A stretch of 64,000 bases of DNA from CAVSSX01 sp963730735. Its GTDB lineage: Bacteria; Actinomycetota; Acidimicrobiia; Acidimicrobiales; RAAP-2. The position numbers were made by a program, and so were the translations under genes. This document shows, piece by piece, positions 7,655 through 16,023 of the stretch (positions within the stretch are counted from its first letter, which is position 1; the number at the start of each line of letters is the position of its first letter). Below the pieces are notes generated by a model, which ran no database searches, was not told the origin of the DNA, and saw only the letters and a program-made list of their open reading frames with translations. The DNA is taken from positions 1,116,001 through 1,180,000 of the forward strand of contig CAVSSX010000007.1 of NCBI GenBank assembly GCA_963730735.1. The letters run 5' to 3'.

Positions 7655-8934
7655 CGATCGGGTGAGCGGTTCCGGTCGGCCCGGCGCTGGAGGACGGTGC
7701 GTTCGCCGGCGTTGGCGGTGCGTGCGGCCGCCTCGGTGAACGCTGCGTGGGCCTGCGAGTGCTGTCCGGCCTGTTCCAGCAGGTCCCCCCGCACGCTCGG
7801 CACCAGTGGTGACTCGCCGAGGGCCGTGGCGTCCATGGCGGCCAACACGGCGAGCCCGGCGTCGGCGCCGTAGGCCCGTCCGTGGGCGACGGCCCGGTTC
7901 ACTTCGACGACCGGGCCGGGGGCGGCATCGGCCAGGGCGTCGTAGAGCGCGGCGATCCGGCGCCAGTCCGTGTCCTCGGCTCGTGGCACACGGGCGTGCT
8001 GCGCGGCGATCGAGGCTTGCAGGAAGTACCGCCCGACCGGGATCCCGCGGGCAGCCAGATCGTTCGCCTGCGCCAGCGCGACCAGGCCACGGCGGATCAG
8101 CAACCGGTCCCACAGCTGACGGTCCTGTGCTTCGAGCAGGACCGGAACTCCCTCCTCGTCCAGCCGGGCCGTCATCCGTGAGCCCTGGAGCTCGAGCAGT
8201 GCCTGTAGTCCGAGCACCTCGGGTTCGTCGGGCTCCAGCGTGGCCAGCATGCGGGCCAGCCGGATCGCCTCGTTCGCCAGGTCGGGACGCATCCACTCCT
8301 CGCCGGCGGTGGCCGTGTACCCCTCGTTGAAGATCAGGTAGATCACCGCCATGACGTCGTCGAGCCGCGCCGTCCGCTCCGGCCCCGAGGGAAGCTCGAA
8401 TTCGGCGTGCGCCTCGGACAAGGTTCTCTTGGCCCGTGAGATCCTCTGGCCCATCGCCGCCTCGGTGGCCAGGAACCCCCGGGCGATCTCGGCGGTGGTC
8501 AGCCCCCCGACCAGTCGGAGCGTGAGCGCCGCCCGGGATTCCGGCGTCAGGGTGGGGTGGCAGGACAGGAAGATGAGCCGGAGGACGTCGTCCTCGATGT
8601 AGTCGACCTGGCTCTCGATGTCGGGCATCGTCGGCTCCCCCGGCCCACGGGCATGTTCGAGCTCCGCCACCTTGCGGCGGAGGTTGTCGGCCCGCCGGAA
8701 GTGGTCGATGGCGCGCCGTTTGGCGATGGTGATCAGCCAGGCCACCGGGTGGTCGGGTACGCCGGTCACCGGCCATTGCTCGAGCGCGGCGACGAGGGCG
8801 TCCTGGGCCAGGTCCTCGGCCAGGCCCACATCTCGGGTCATCCGGGTGAGGGCACCGACCAGACGGCCCGACTCGGCCCGCCAGACGGCGTAGATGGCCT
8901 GGTGTTGCTCCTCGGGACGGGTCGCCGCCGGCAC
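7651..8934 (-). CDS. ECF42-type RNA polymerase sigma factor with long C-terminal domain
   Basis: A 427-residue extracytoplasmic-function sigma factor. Residues about 15-90 are region 2 (RLVGALTRMTRDVGLAEDLA, then HPVAWLITIAKRRAIDHFRR). Region 4 follows at about 120-180 (LTLRLVGGLTTAEIARGFLA). After this comes a long helical, TPR-like extension of about 230 residues (MAVIYLIFNEGYTATAGEEW onward) that defines group ECF42. In that group the extension is needed for activity and the partner is a YCII/DGPF protein rather than an anti-sigma factor. The YCII gene indeed lies directly upstream on the same strand. The start is at 8934 and the length fits the group. Confidence 0.9.
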   Translation of the reverse strand: MPAATRPEEQHQAIYAVWRAESGRLVGALTRMTRDVGLAEDLAQDALVAALEQWPVTGVPDHPVAWLITIAKRRAIDHFRRADNLRRKVAELEHARGPGEPTMPDIESQVDYIEDDVLRLIFLSCHPTLTPESRAALTLRLVGGLTTAEIARGFLATEAAMGQRISRAKRTLSEAHAEFELPSGPERTARLDDVMAVIYLIFNEGYTATAGEEWMRPDLANEAIRLARMLATLEPDEPEVLGLQALLELQGSRMTARLDEEGVPVLLEAQDRQLWDRLLIRRGLVALAQANDLAARGIPVGRYFLQASIAAQHARVPRAEDTDWRRIAALYDALADAAPGPVVEVNRAVAHGRAYGADAGLAVLAAMDATALGESPLVPSVRGDLLEQAGQHSQAHAAFTEAAARTANAGERTVLQRRADRNRSPDR

Positions 8935-8968
8935 CCCGCCAGCGTACTGAGCCCGAATTCAGCCGGGA

Positions 8969-9007
8969 CCCGCCGATCCTCGCCGCCTCGGGCGGAGGAT
9001 CGGCGGG
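8969..9007 (-). terminator. Long perfect hairpin between the YCII gene and the ECF42 sigma gene
   Basis: A 13-bp perfect inverted repeat (8969-8981 with 8995-9007; arm CCCGCCGATCCTC) encloses a 13-nt loop that can itself form four more GC pairs. It sits in the 80-nt gap between the YCII stop (9015) and the sigma start (8934), reading leftward. There is no U-tract, so it could be a partial terminator, an attenuator or an mRNA stabiliser that sets the ratio of the two products. Confidence 0.5.
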
Positions 9008-9014
9008 TGGCTGG

Positions 9015-9389
9015 TCACTCGCCGGGCGCCTCGGGGCCGGTCGAGATCTGGCGCAGGGTGGAGACCACGGTGATCTCGGGCCAGTGCTTGGCGTGCAGCT
9101 CGGCGAACGACTGCTGGTCGGCGGCCGCCTCCTCGAGGCTGGGGTACTCCATGATCGCCCAGCCGCCGACGACTTCCTTGGCTTCGGCGTACGGCCCGTC
9201 GACGCGGGTGACCTCGCCCTGTCGGACGACGTAGTTCACGGCGTCCTCGGTCCCGTAGAGGCCGCCCCCGTCGAGGAAGATCCCCTTGGCGGCCCGCTCG
9301 CCGATGTACTCGTCCATTGCGTCGAACAGCGCCTGCGGCGGCGTCCCGACGCCCTCTTCCATTCGTACGAACCCCATGAAACGCGGCAT
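9015..9389 (-). CDS. YCII family (DGPF-type) protein
   Basis: A 124-residue YCII-related protein of the DGPF branch. It opens MPRFMGFVRMEE, ends its core with STLRQIS and carries the signature VDGPYAEAKEVVGGW, from which the DGPF name derives. Such genes are regularly paired with ECF42 sigma factors, and here the pair is in the order YCII then sigma on the same strand, separated by the hairpin at 8969-9007. A ribosome site (GGAGA) lies just upstream of the ATG at 9389. The enzymatic role is unknown; other YCII proteins act on small muconolactone-like compounds. Confidence 0.88.
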   Translation of the reverse strand: MPRFMGFVRMEEGVGTPPQALFDAMDEYIGERAAKGIFLDGGGLYGTEDAVNYVVRQGEVTRVDGPYAEAKEVVGGWAIMEYPSLEEAAADQQSFAELHAKHWPEITVVSTLRQISTGPEAPGE

Positions 9390-9486
9390 GTCGATCTCCT
9401 TCTGGTTTGTCGAGGTGCTTTCCCTCGCCTGTATGTCGAACGGGTGGGCCGTCCTTCGACATCGACCCTCAAGAGTTTCTCGTTTT

Positions 9487-9777
9487 TCAGGCTCGACCGA
9501 CGAACAGATCGATGGCGTCGACGATCGCCTCCGTCATGCCGTGGTCGTCGGTGGCATGCCCGGCGCCGGGGATGACGACCAGTCCCGACCCCGGCCAACG
9601 CTGGACGAGCCGTTCGGCGATGCAGATCGGGTCTGCACCTCGCGCTCGCCGCTCACGAATGTCGCGGGGACACCGACGGGCTGGCTCGCCCCGACCAACA
9701 GGGACTCGGTATCGAGCCAACAGTCGTGGAGGAAGTAGTGGGTGACGATTGAGCCGCTGACGGCTCTCGGATCCTCG
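9487..9777 (-). pseudogene. Remnant of a prolyl-iminopeptidase-type alpha/beta hydrolase
   Basis: Only the last third of the protein remains, and it is frameshifted. One frame reads THYFLHDCWLD then GVPATFVSGER, equivalent to the HYF...IPGVIVHGRYD region of prolyl iminopeptidases. A one-base shift near 9648-9654 continues as GADPICIAERL, RWPGSGLVVIPGAGHATDD, the segment containing the catalytic His, and ends DAIDLFVGRA at 9487. Upstream, where the nucleophile-containing half should be, there is instead the SnoaL-like gene. No start codon is available. The missing two-thirds makes true gene decay more likely here than a sequencing error alone. Confidence 0.7.
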
Positions 9778-10197
9778 CTAGGCGGGGGACTCGCTGTCGG
9801 CTGGCGTCGTGTCGGTGAACGAGTGGTGTTCGTGGAGCACGGTCCAGCGTCCCGCGACCTTTCGGAGGCCGACCGTGAGGCGTAACCGCTGCTCGGGGTC
9901 GCGAGCGAACTCGGCCGGCGTGCCGCAGCGCAGCAGGCCATAGGCGAACGCCACGTCGGCCCCGGCGACCACATCGAGGGACTCGATGTCGAAGTCCGCC
10001 CCGCTGGCCTGCCAGTCAAAGAACGGCAGCCAGCTCTCACCGTAGGCCTGGATACCGCGATTGCCTTCGTAGGGGGGCGGTACGTCGAACATCACGATGT
10101 CCGTCGCGTGGTCGGCCAGCACCGTCGCCAGGTCGCCCTCGTGGGCGGCGCGGGCCCACGCCTCGATCAGGGATCGGATGTCGTCCTCGTCGGACAT
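9778..10197 (-). CDS. SnoaL-like (NTF2-fold) protein
   Basis: A 139-residue single-domain protein of the SnoaL/DUF4440 superfamily, close to the SgcJ/EcaC type. It opens DDIRSLIEAWARAAHEGDLA followed by ADHATDIVMFD, the standard first helices and strand. YGLLRCG lies in the middle and RWTVLHEHHSF near the end. Members act as small isomerases, cyclases or unknown cofactor-independent enzymes. A good ribosome site (GAGGAG) precedes the ATG at 10197. It is probably the last intact gene of the leftward TetR operon, 48 nt after the arginase-like gene. Confidence 0.85.
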   Translation of the reverse strand: MSDEDDIRSLIEAWARAAHEGDLATVLADHATDIVMFDVPPPYEGNRGIQAYGESWLPFFDWQASGADFDIESLDVVAGADVAFAYGLLRCGTPAEFARDPEQRLRLTVGLRKVAGRWTVLHEHHSFTDTTPADSESPA

Positions 10198-10244
10198 GGC
10201 GGCTCCTCTCGATCGCGGCTGGGATTTCAGCGGGCACCGTGGCG

Positions 10245-11163
10245 TCAGCCGGGGCGGTCGGCGTCGGTTCCGAGCGCAGAGGCCAGCATGCGCACGAACC
10301 GAGGTAGGGCGTCGGGGTCGCCGGCCGACCGGGTCGGGTTGAGCTCGCCGATCGAAAGGACCCGACAGCGCGGATCGCCGAGGGCCGGACCGAGGGCCTG
10401 CCCGAGCTGGTCCAGGGTGGGACCGGTGTTGCGGCCGTCGGTATTCTCGGCCAGCGGGGCATCGGTGAAGTCCAGGACGTCGACGTCGAGGTGCACGGCG
10501 AGTCGTCCCGGTGGCGGCACCGCCAACGCGTCCCGGGCCGCCCCGGCCGGATCAGCGGCCAGCATGTCGCTCGACGCCACGTGCAGACCGAGCCGGACGG
10601 CGTGCTCCCGTTCCCATTGGGTGGCCAGGCTGGGCTCGACGCCGACCCACGCCACCTGGGCGGGGTGGAGGAGGGGGCGGCGACCGAAGGCTCCGGCCAC
10701 GGCGTCGACGCACCCCGGCAGCGCGAGCCCATGGGCGAGACCCATCCAGTCCAAGGCCCCGTCGGTGGTGCTCTCCGGCGTGTTGAGGTCGTACTGCCGG
10801 TCGAAGTAGAGCAGGCCCGGCTCGCCCGCCGACGACCCAGAGAGTCGGGCCATCACTGCCAGGGCGATGGTGCAGTTGCCGCCGAGCACCACCACGCGTT
10901 CGGCGGTGGCGAGCAGCGGCCCGAGCCGTTCGGCCAGGGCCTGCAGGCCGGCGACGACCTGGTCGACGTTCTGGGCACGAGGATGGGCGCGGTCGGGCCG
11001 CCACACCTGCGTCGGCAGATCGCCCTGGTCGTGGACCTCCAGACCGGCGTCGATCAGCGCGCTCGATCAGACCGGCGTCTCGCAGGGCCGCCGGGGCCCG
11101 CTCCTGTCCGGCGGCATAGCTCCCGGCGCTGTCCGGGACACCGAGGACCGACAACCGGGTCAC
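10245..11163 (-). CDS. Arginase-fold (ureohydrolase family) protein with degenerate metal site; one frameshift
   Basis: The N-terminus is TRLSVLGVPDSAGSYAAG (GTG 11163). Near 11056-11066 a GCGCGC stretch carries an extra base; past it the frame continues DAGLEVHDQGDLPTQVWRPD to 10245, about 305 residues in all. Arginase landmarks are recognisable but altered. GGDH reads LGGNCTIA and DAHxD reads FDRQYDLN, while HLDVDVLDF keeps the DxD pair. Loss of two histidine ligands suggests it may not be a normal Mn-dependent ureohydrolase. It lies between the MBL-fold and SnoaL-like genes in one leftward series. Confidence 0.75.
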
Positions 11164-11213
11164 AGTGTCGACACTACGTGGCGGGCCCGGCGGATTCGGT
11201 CTCGCCGGGAGCC

Positions 11214-11940
11214 TCAGGCGACGTGGTCCGCCAGGCGCCGGTCGTAGTCGTCGGCCAGTGCCAGCAGCGCCGCCGAGCCGTCGCCCGCGTAGCAGGAGCC
11301 GTGCATCACGGCCAGCGTCGTCGGATCGAGTTCGGCCAGCCGACGGAGGGTGGGCCCGGTGTTGGGCGTGAGGCAGGTGGCGCCGAAGACGTCCTCGGCC
11401 TGCCCGGCGGCGGCGATGATGTCGTCGCCCGTGGTCGCCGGACCGTTGCCGAGCTGGGTGAAGAGGTCGCCGCACAACAGGGTCCGGGTGGTCTCCTCGT
11501 AGAGGACCCGGGCCTCCCAGCCGTGGGGGACATGCGGGGTGTCGAGGTGGCGGACCCGGTGCGTGCCGAGCTCGATGACCTCGCCGTCGGCCAGGGGCCG
11601 GGGCGGCCGGTCGGCCAGGTCGTTCAGCGACACCATGCAGCCGAGGGCCCCGTGGGCCACCTCGGCCTGAGGGGCGGCGGCCAGCAGCTGGTTCATGGCG
11701 CCGCACTCGTCCGCTTCGACGTGGCCGAAGGTGATCCAGCGGAGCCGCTCGAGCGGGATGATCGTGGCGACGGCCTCGGCCAGGAGCGGGAAGGCCGCCC
11801 GTTGGCCCGGTGTGGAAGAGCAGGGGCTGCTCGTCGTCGATGAGGTACTGGTTGAAGGTGAAGCCGGTCGGGCCGACCTCGGGGACGAAGGTCGAGAACC
11901 GGTAGATGCCGTCGGCGATCTCGTCGATCTGGGTGTCCAT
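11214..11940 (-). CDS. MBL-fold metallohydrolase (flavodiiron-type lactamase domain); one frameshift
   Basis: From ATG 11940 the protein starts MDTQIDEIADGIYRFSTFVP and reaches FNQYLIDDEQPLLFHTG. An extra C near 11806-11812 then shifts the frame, and the correct frame goes on with AAFPLLAEAVATIIPLERLR. The metal motif is FGHVEADECGAMNQ, an HxExDE arrangement like the diiron site of ODP/flavodiiron lactamase domains. Further ligands are in HLDTPHVPHG, LLCGDLFTQLG and VMHGSCYAGDG. The corrected length is about 240 residues. It starts 27 nt after the stop of the maleylpyruvate-isomerase-like gene. The substrate is unknown. Confidence 0.82.
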
Positions 11941-11966
11941 GGATGCCTCCTGGGTTGTCGGTGGGG

Positions 11967-12729
11967 TCAGAGCGGAAGGGGGTGGCGGAGGATCCCGGTG
12001 CCGTGGCCCCGTTCGGCCAGGATCCGGGCGAACTCGACGGCGTCGATGTCGACCCGTTCTCCGTCGGTGCCGGCCCGGAACATCGCCACCGGCCGGACCG
12101 TCCAGGGTGAGCACGAAGGGCTCGCCGTGGGTGGCCGCCCATTCGGCGACCAGGTCGGCCACGATCCGGCCGTCGTGGTGCCCGTCGAGGTCGAGGGTGG
12201 TGCCGGTGGCCCGAGCCAGGTCGATCCGGTGCATCCACACGTCGCGAGTGAAGCCGACGTCGAAGAGGTAGGCGAGCGGCTGGCGACCGACCGGCGCCGG
12301 CAGGTTGAGCAGGGGGAGTCGGGCAAGCGGGCGGGGGAGCCCGCGGCGGGCTCGCAGCGCCCGAGCCGAGGCGGTGTCCCATTCGGCGATGAGCTGCGCA
12401 GGACTGTGTCCCGACCGCTCGCGGACCTGGAACTCGTTCATGCCGTCCCACCAGAACTGGCCGCCGATCTCCACCTTCAGCGGACGTCCCTTGCGCACCT
12501 GGCGGATGAATTCCCGGGGAGCGGCTTGGCCGGCGGCGGCGCCCACCACATGGGCGACGAGTGCGTGCACGTCCCAGAGGGCGCAGTCGGTGGGCTTGCT
12601 CCAGTCCTCCGGCCCGAAGCTCCGCAGCAGCTCGGCGAACTTCTCGTTCTCCCGGGCGGCGACCCTCATGGCCTCGTCATGGGCGATCCTCGGAATCGTC
12701 CCCACGTCGGTTGCGGTTGCCTGGCTCAT
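11967..12729 (-). CDS. Maleylpyruvate isomerase / mycothiol-dependent DinB-like protein; one frameshift
   Basis: A DinB-like four-helix protein of the actinobacterial TIGR03083-type family, many members of which use mycothiol. From ATG 12729 it carries DCALWDVHALVAHVVGAAAG and FTRDVWMHRIDLARATG, which contain the metal-binding histidines. After EPFVLTLDG a shift near 12093-12104 restores the C-terminal segment PVAMFRAGTDGERVDIDAVE and the end at 11967. The corrected length is about 254 residues. The ATG overlaps the tetR stop (TGATG), so translation is coupled to the regulator. The role as a thiol-dependent detoxifying enzyme is inferred from the family. Confidence 0.82.
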
Positions 12730-13349
12730 CACGAGCCCCCTTTCTGCTCGCCGTGCCGTCGGTCCACGTCGGCCACGTACATGTCCACCACCCGTCCGGC
12801 CAGGCGCACCCATCGGTCACCGCCGGGGTCGTTCGCCACCTGCTGATGGGCGAGCCCGGTCACCAGGGCGCTGAACACGTCGACGTCGCCGGGTTCGCCG
12901 GCCCCCACCGCCTCGAGCCGCTGGCGGGCGACGTCGTAGAACTCGATGGCCAGGGCGTAGGCCGCCGGCGACGGCTCGAACCCCGGGATGGTCCGCTGGA
13001 ACAGCATCTGGTGGCGCACGACGTCGTCGGACGAGAACCGCACCAACGCCTCGACGAACCGGACGAGCGAGGACCGCGGGTCGTCGTCGGGCGGGAGCGA
13101 CCGGACGAGCTCGAGCAGCTGGCGGTTGCCGTCGGCGAAGAGCAGGTCGTAGAGGCCGAGCTTCGAGTCGAAGTAGGCGTAGAGGGACGGCTGCTGCAGG
13201 TCGACCCGGTCGGCCAGGTCCCGCAGCGAGATGGCGCCGAGGCCATCACGGCGAGCGAGCGACCAGGCCTCGGCCACGATCGCCGCCCGCTTCGCCTCCC
13301 GGCGCCGCAGCCGCCGGTCGACCGGCTGGCTGGTCTCCGCTGTGGTCAT
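12729..13349 (-). CDS. TetR family transcriptional regulator
   Basis: A 206-residue one-component repressor. Residues about 20-65 are the TetR DNA-binding domain (AAIVAEAWSLARRDGLGAIS, LRDLADRVDLQQPSLYAYF, DSKLGLYDLLF). The C-terminal ligand-binding part resembles the WHG-type TetR domain. It is the first gene of a leftward run: TetR, DinB-like, MBL-fold, arginase-like, SnoaL-like. A large palindrome lies 14 nt in front of the ATG at 13349, so autoregulation of the whole operon is likely. The rightward alpha/beta hydrolase could share the operator. Confidence 0.9.
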   Translation of the reverse strand: MTTAETSQPVDRRLRRREAKRAAIVAEAWSLARRDGLGAISLRDLADRVDLQQPSLYAYFDSKLGLYDLLFADGNRQLLELVRSLPPDDDPRSSLVRFVEALVRFSSDDVVRHQMLFQRTIPGFEPSPAAYALAIEFYDVARQRLEAVGAGEPGDVDVFSALVTGLAHQQVANDPGGDRWVRLAGRVVDMYVADVDRRHGEQKGGS

Positions 13350-13362
13350 GGTCCCTCTGTAT

Positions 13363-13393
13363 CTATGAGTTATAGATTATCTATCACTCATAG
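13363..13393. promoter_or_regulatory. 31-nt palindrome, probable TetR operator
   Basis: The left arm CTATGAGTTATAGAT (13363-13377) and right arm ATCTATCACTCATAG (13379-13393) flank a central T. They match as inverted repeats at 14 of 15 positions. The sequence is AT-rich in a GC-rich genome and lies directly upstream of tetR, where such operators are normally found. Its arms can be read as two nested half-sites (ATAGAT/ATCTAT inside CTATGAGT/ACTCATAG). Confidence 0.8.
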
Positions 13394-13500
13394 TTACTGA
13401 TCGGGCCGGCCATGTCAAGCCCTCGCCGGCGCGCTTCGACGAGTCCTGCTCTGGGTTCGGCACCGGCGGTCCCGCCCCATGTGCATGCCACGATGGCCCG

Positions 13501-14409
13501 ATGACGGTCTCGACGGTCCGGGCCGGCGTGCTCGACGTGGCGTTCGAGCGCCATGGCCGCCGCTCGGGCTGGCCGGTGGTCCTCCTGCACGGCTTCCCCT
13601 ACGACGTCCGGTGCTACGACGGCGTGGTGGGGCCCTTGGTGGCGGCCGGGGCCGACGTCGTCGTGCCCTATCTCCGGGGCTTCGGAGCGACCTCGTTCGT
13701 CGAGGCGTCGACGCCCCGGTCGGGCCAGCAGGCGGCACTCGCACATGACCTGCTCGAGCTGCTCCACGCCCTGGAGCTCGCCGCCCCGATCGTCGCCGGC
13801 TTCGACTGGGGCGGACGGGCCGCCTGCCTGGTGTCGGCAGTGTGGCCCGAGCGGGTGGGTGGGCTGGTCACCGTCTCGGGCTACAACGTCCAGAACCTGG
13901 CCCGAGCCGGCATACCGGCCCCGCCGGACGTCGAGCGACGGCTCTGGTACCAGTACTACCTCCACGGCGAGCGAGGCCGGGCCGGCCTGGCCGCCCACCG
14001 GGCAGCGTTCGCCCGGACCCTGTGGCAGGAATGGTCGCCGACCTGGCAGTTCGGGGAGGGAGCGTTCGAGGCCACGGCGACGTCGTTCGACAACCCCGAC
14101 TTCGTCGAGGTCGTGGTCCACTCCTACCGCCACCGTTTCGGCTTGGCGGAGGGGGACCCGGCCTACCAGGCGACCGAGGACCTGCTCGCCGCCCAACCGC
14201 CGATCACGGTCCCCACGCTGGTGATCGACCCGGTCGACGACCCGCTGGCGACCCGCTGGTCGCCGGGGGCCGACGGGAAGCGGTTTCCTGGATTGCTCGG
14301 CGTGCGCGAGGCGGCGGCCGGTCACAACGTCCCCCAACAGTCCCCGGCGACCTTCGTCGGCGCCGTGCTCGAGGTACACGCCGATGAGGCCGACCGTTCC
14401 CCTAGGTGA
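13501..14409 (+). CDS. Alpha/beta hydrolase with Asp nucleophile (epoxide hydrolase/dehalogenase type)
   Basis: A 302-residue enzyme of the epoxide hydrolase/haloalkane dehalogenase branch. The oxyanion motif is LLHGFPYDV (HGxP) near residue 35. The nucleophile elbow is AGFDWGGRAA, with Asp at about residue 102. The acid is probably in TLVIDPVDDPL and the His is in AAAGHNVPQQSP. An Asp at the elbow separates it from esterases, which have Ser. The ATG is at 13501. Its stop overlaps the GTG of the BTAD gene (GTGA). Detoxification of an epoxide or halide is an inference. Confidence 0.85.
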   Translation: MTVSTVRAGVLDVAFERHGRRSGWPVVLLHGFPYDVRCYDGVVGPLVAAGADVVVPYLRGFGATSFVEASTPRSGQQAALAHDLLELLHALELAAPIVAGFDWGGRAACLVSAVWPERVGGLVTVSGYNVQNLARAGIPAPPDVERRLWYQYYLHGERGRAGLAAHRAAFARTLWQEWSPTWQFGEGAFEATATSFDNPDFVEVVVHSYRHRFGLAEGDPAYQATEDLLAAQPPITVPTLVIDPVDDPLATRWSPGADGKRFPGLLGVREAAAGHNVPQQSPATFVGAVLEVHADEADRSPR

Positions 14410-15203
14410 CGGCAGCCGGGGCGGGACCAGACATCGACGTCGCCGTGCTCGGTCCGGTGGCGGTCACGGGAGCGGCCCGTCCGTTCCGCCGTGCCTGGTC
14501 CCTCGACCTGGTCGTCTATTTGGCGCTCCACCCGAACGGCGCCTCGACCGACCAGTGGTCCACGGCGCTGTGGCCGGACCGCCTCATGGCGCCCTCGACC
14601 CTCTACTCGACGGCATCGGCCGCCCGGCGGTCACTCGGTCGACGCTCGGCCGGCGGCGATCACCTGCCCCATGGCCACGGGCGGCTCCGCCTGGCCGACA
14701 GCGTCGGGACCGACGTCCGACGGCTCGCCGAGCTGGCTGAGCGTCCCGACCCAGCGGGGTGGCGGGAGGGACTGACCGCCGTCCGGGGTCGACCGTTCGC
14801 CGGCCTACGCAGCCCGGACTGGACGATCCTGGAAGGGTTCGTGGCCGAGATCGAGGACCTGGTGGTGCGCACGGCCCTCCGGCTGGGCGAGCAACGCCTG
14901 GCCGAAGGTGACGGGCCGGGAGCGGCCTGGGCGGCCCGTCGAGCCCTGCTGGCCAGCCCGTTCGACGAGCGGCTGTACCGGATCCTGCTCCGGGCGGCCG
15001 ACCTCGAGGGCAATCCGGCCGGGGTGGAGTCGACGATGGCTGAGCTGCTCCTGGTGTTCGGCGAGCCGGCGGTGGGGGGACCGCCAGCCCGGCCATTCGT
15101 CGGGCACCGCCTGCCGGTGCACCCCGAGACGGCCTCGCTCTACCGGGCCCTCTCTCGGCACTCGACGACGCCTGCTCCCAGGAGCTGGGGCGCCAGGCTG
15201 TAG
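14406..15203 (+). CDS. BTAD/SARP-like transcriptional regulator
   Basis: A 265-residue regulator with a winged-helix, OmpR-type N-terminus (DIDVAVLGPVAVTG; ALHPNGASTDQWSTALWPD; STLYSTASAARRSLG, residues about 9-80). A bacterial transcriptional activator domain follows (AGLRSPDWTILEGFVAEIED, RRALLASPFDERLYRILLR, residues about 120-210). There is no ATPase or TPR tail, so it is a short SARP-like protein. The GTG start at 14406 overlaps the hydrolase stop. It is 14 nt upstream of the membrane-anchored protein at the start of the glycan locus, and could regulate either neighbour. Confidence 0.75.
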   Translation: MTAAGAGPDIDVAVLGPVAVTGAARPFRRAWSLDLVVYLALHPNGASTDQWSTALWPDRLMAPSTLYSTASAARRSLGRRSAGGDHLPHGHGRLRLADSVGTDVRRLAELAERPDPAGWREGLTAVRGRPFAGLRSPDWTILEGFVAEIEDLVVRTALRLGEQRLAEGDGPGAAWAARRALLASPFDERLYRILLRAADLEGNPAGVESTMAELLLVFGEPAVGGPPARPFVGHRLPVHPETASLYRALSRHSTTPAPRSWGARL

Positions 15204-15217
15204 CGTGTCCTCCCGCC

Positions 15218-16016
15218 ATGGCCAAGAGCTCAACCGGGAAGTGGGTGTCACGCGCCGGGGCCACCGGTGGCGGCAAGACGTACCGTGGTCAGCGACCGGT
15301 CAACTGGTACGCCGGCCTGGTCCTCATCGTCGTGTTGGGCATCGTCTCGGTGATCTTCGCCCGCTACGAGTACCAGCACCCGGCCTCCGCCTCCACGGTC
15401 GAGCCCGCCGTCGGCACCACCTGGTACGCCGGCTTCAACTTCAACATCTGCGGGACCCAGGAGGCGGCGCCGGCGGCCAGCACCAACACGGCGACCGTCG
15501 GGATCACCACGTCGGGCCAGGGGGTCATCAACATCGCCCCCAAGACCAAGGCCGAGGCGGGGGACAACGCCACGCTTGGCCAGTTCACGTCCAACTACAA
15601 GGGCATGGCGCTGTCCGAGACCACGCTGCAGTACCCGGGACAGTCCCTGCTCAAGAACGGTGACACCTGCCCGACCGGCAGCCCCGACGCCGGCAAGAAG
15701 GGCACGGTCGTCGTGATGGAGTGGAAGAACGTCGAGGCCAAGACGGGCACCAAGGTGACCGGCAACCCGGCCGACCTGAAGCTGGCCAACGGCTCGCTGC
15801 TGACGCTGGCGTTCGCCCCGGCGGGGGCCACCATCCCCAAGCCGCCGGGCACCGTCGTGGTAGCCCTCCTCCAGGCATCGGGCGGCACTGCCACGACGAC
15901 CCCGGGGACGACCACCGGCGGCCGGGGCGACGACCACGACCGCACCTGCGACCACGACCACCGCCGCGCCGACGACCACGACGGCACCGGCCACCACGAC
16001 CACCACCAAGAAGTAG
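15218..16016 (+). CDS. Membrane-anchored extracytoplasmic protein with Thr-rich tail; frameshift in the tail
   Basis: The family is not recognised. From ATG 15218 a short basic cytoplasmic segment is followed by one membrane helix (NWYAGLVLIVVLGIVSVIFA, residues about 29-48). An extracytoplasmic domain of about 170 residues comes next, with TTWYAGFNFNICGTQEAAP and YKGMALSETTLQYPGQSLL. The frame as read then gives an odd His/Asp-rich end. Removing one G in the run at 15921-15927 instead gives a Thr/Ala/Pro-rich tail ending TTTTTKK and a stop at 16016, eight bases before the next start. Such tails are common linkers in actinobacterial surface proteins. Confidence 0.7.
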
Positions 16017-16023
16017 GAGTCCC

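Noticed and set aside
10552..12813. A 753-codon leftward frame
   Set aside because: It is a chance fusion: it holds the true N-termini of the DinB-like, MBL-fold and arginase-like genes, joined only because each has a frameshift into this frame or out of it.
4816..13500. Search for an integrase or a repeated tRNA end marking an integrated element
   Set aside because: No integrase, transposase or direct repeat of the tRNA 3' end was found by eye in this span.
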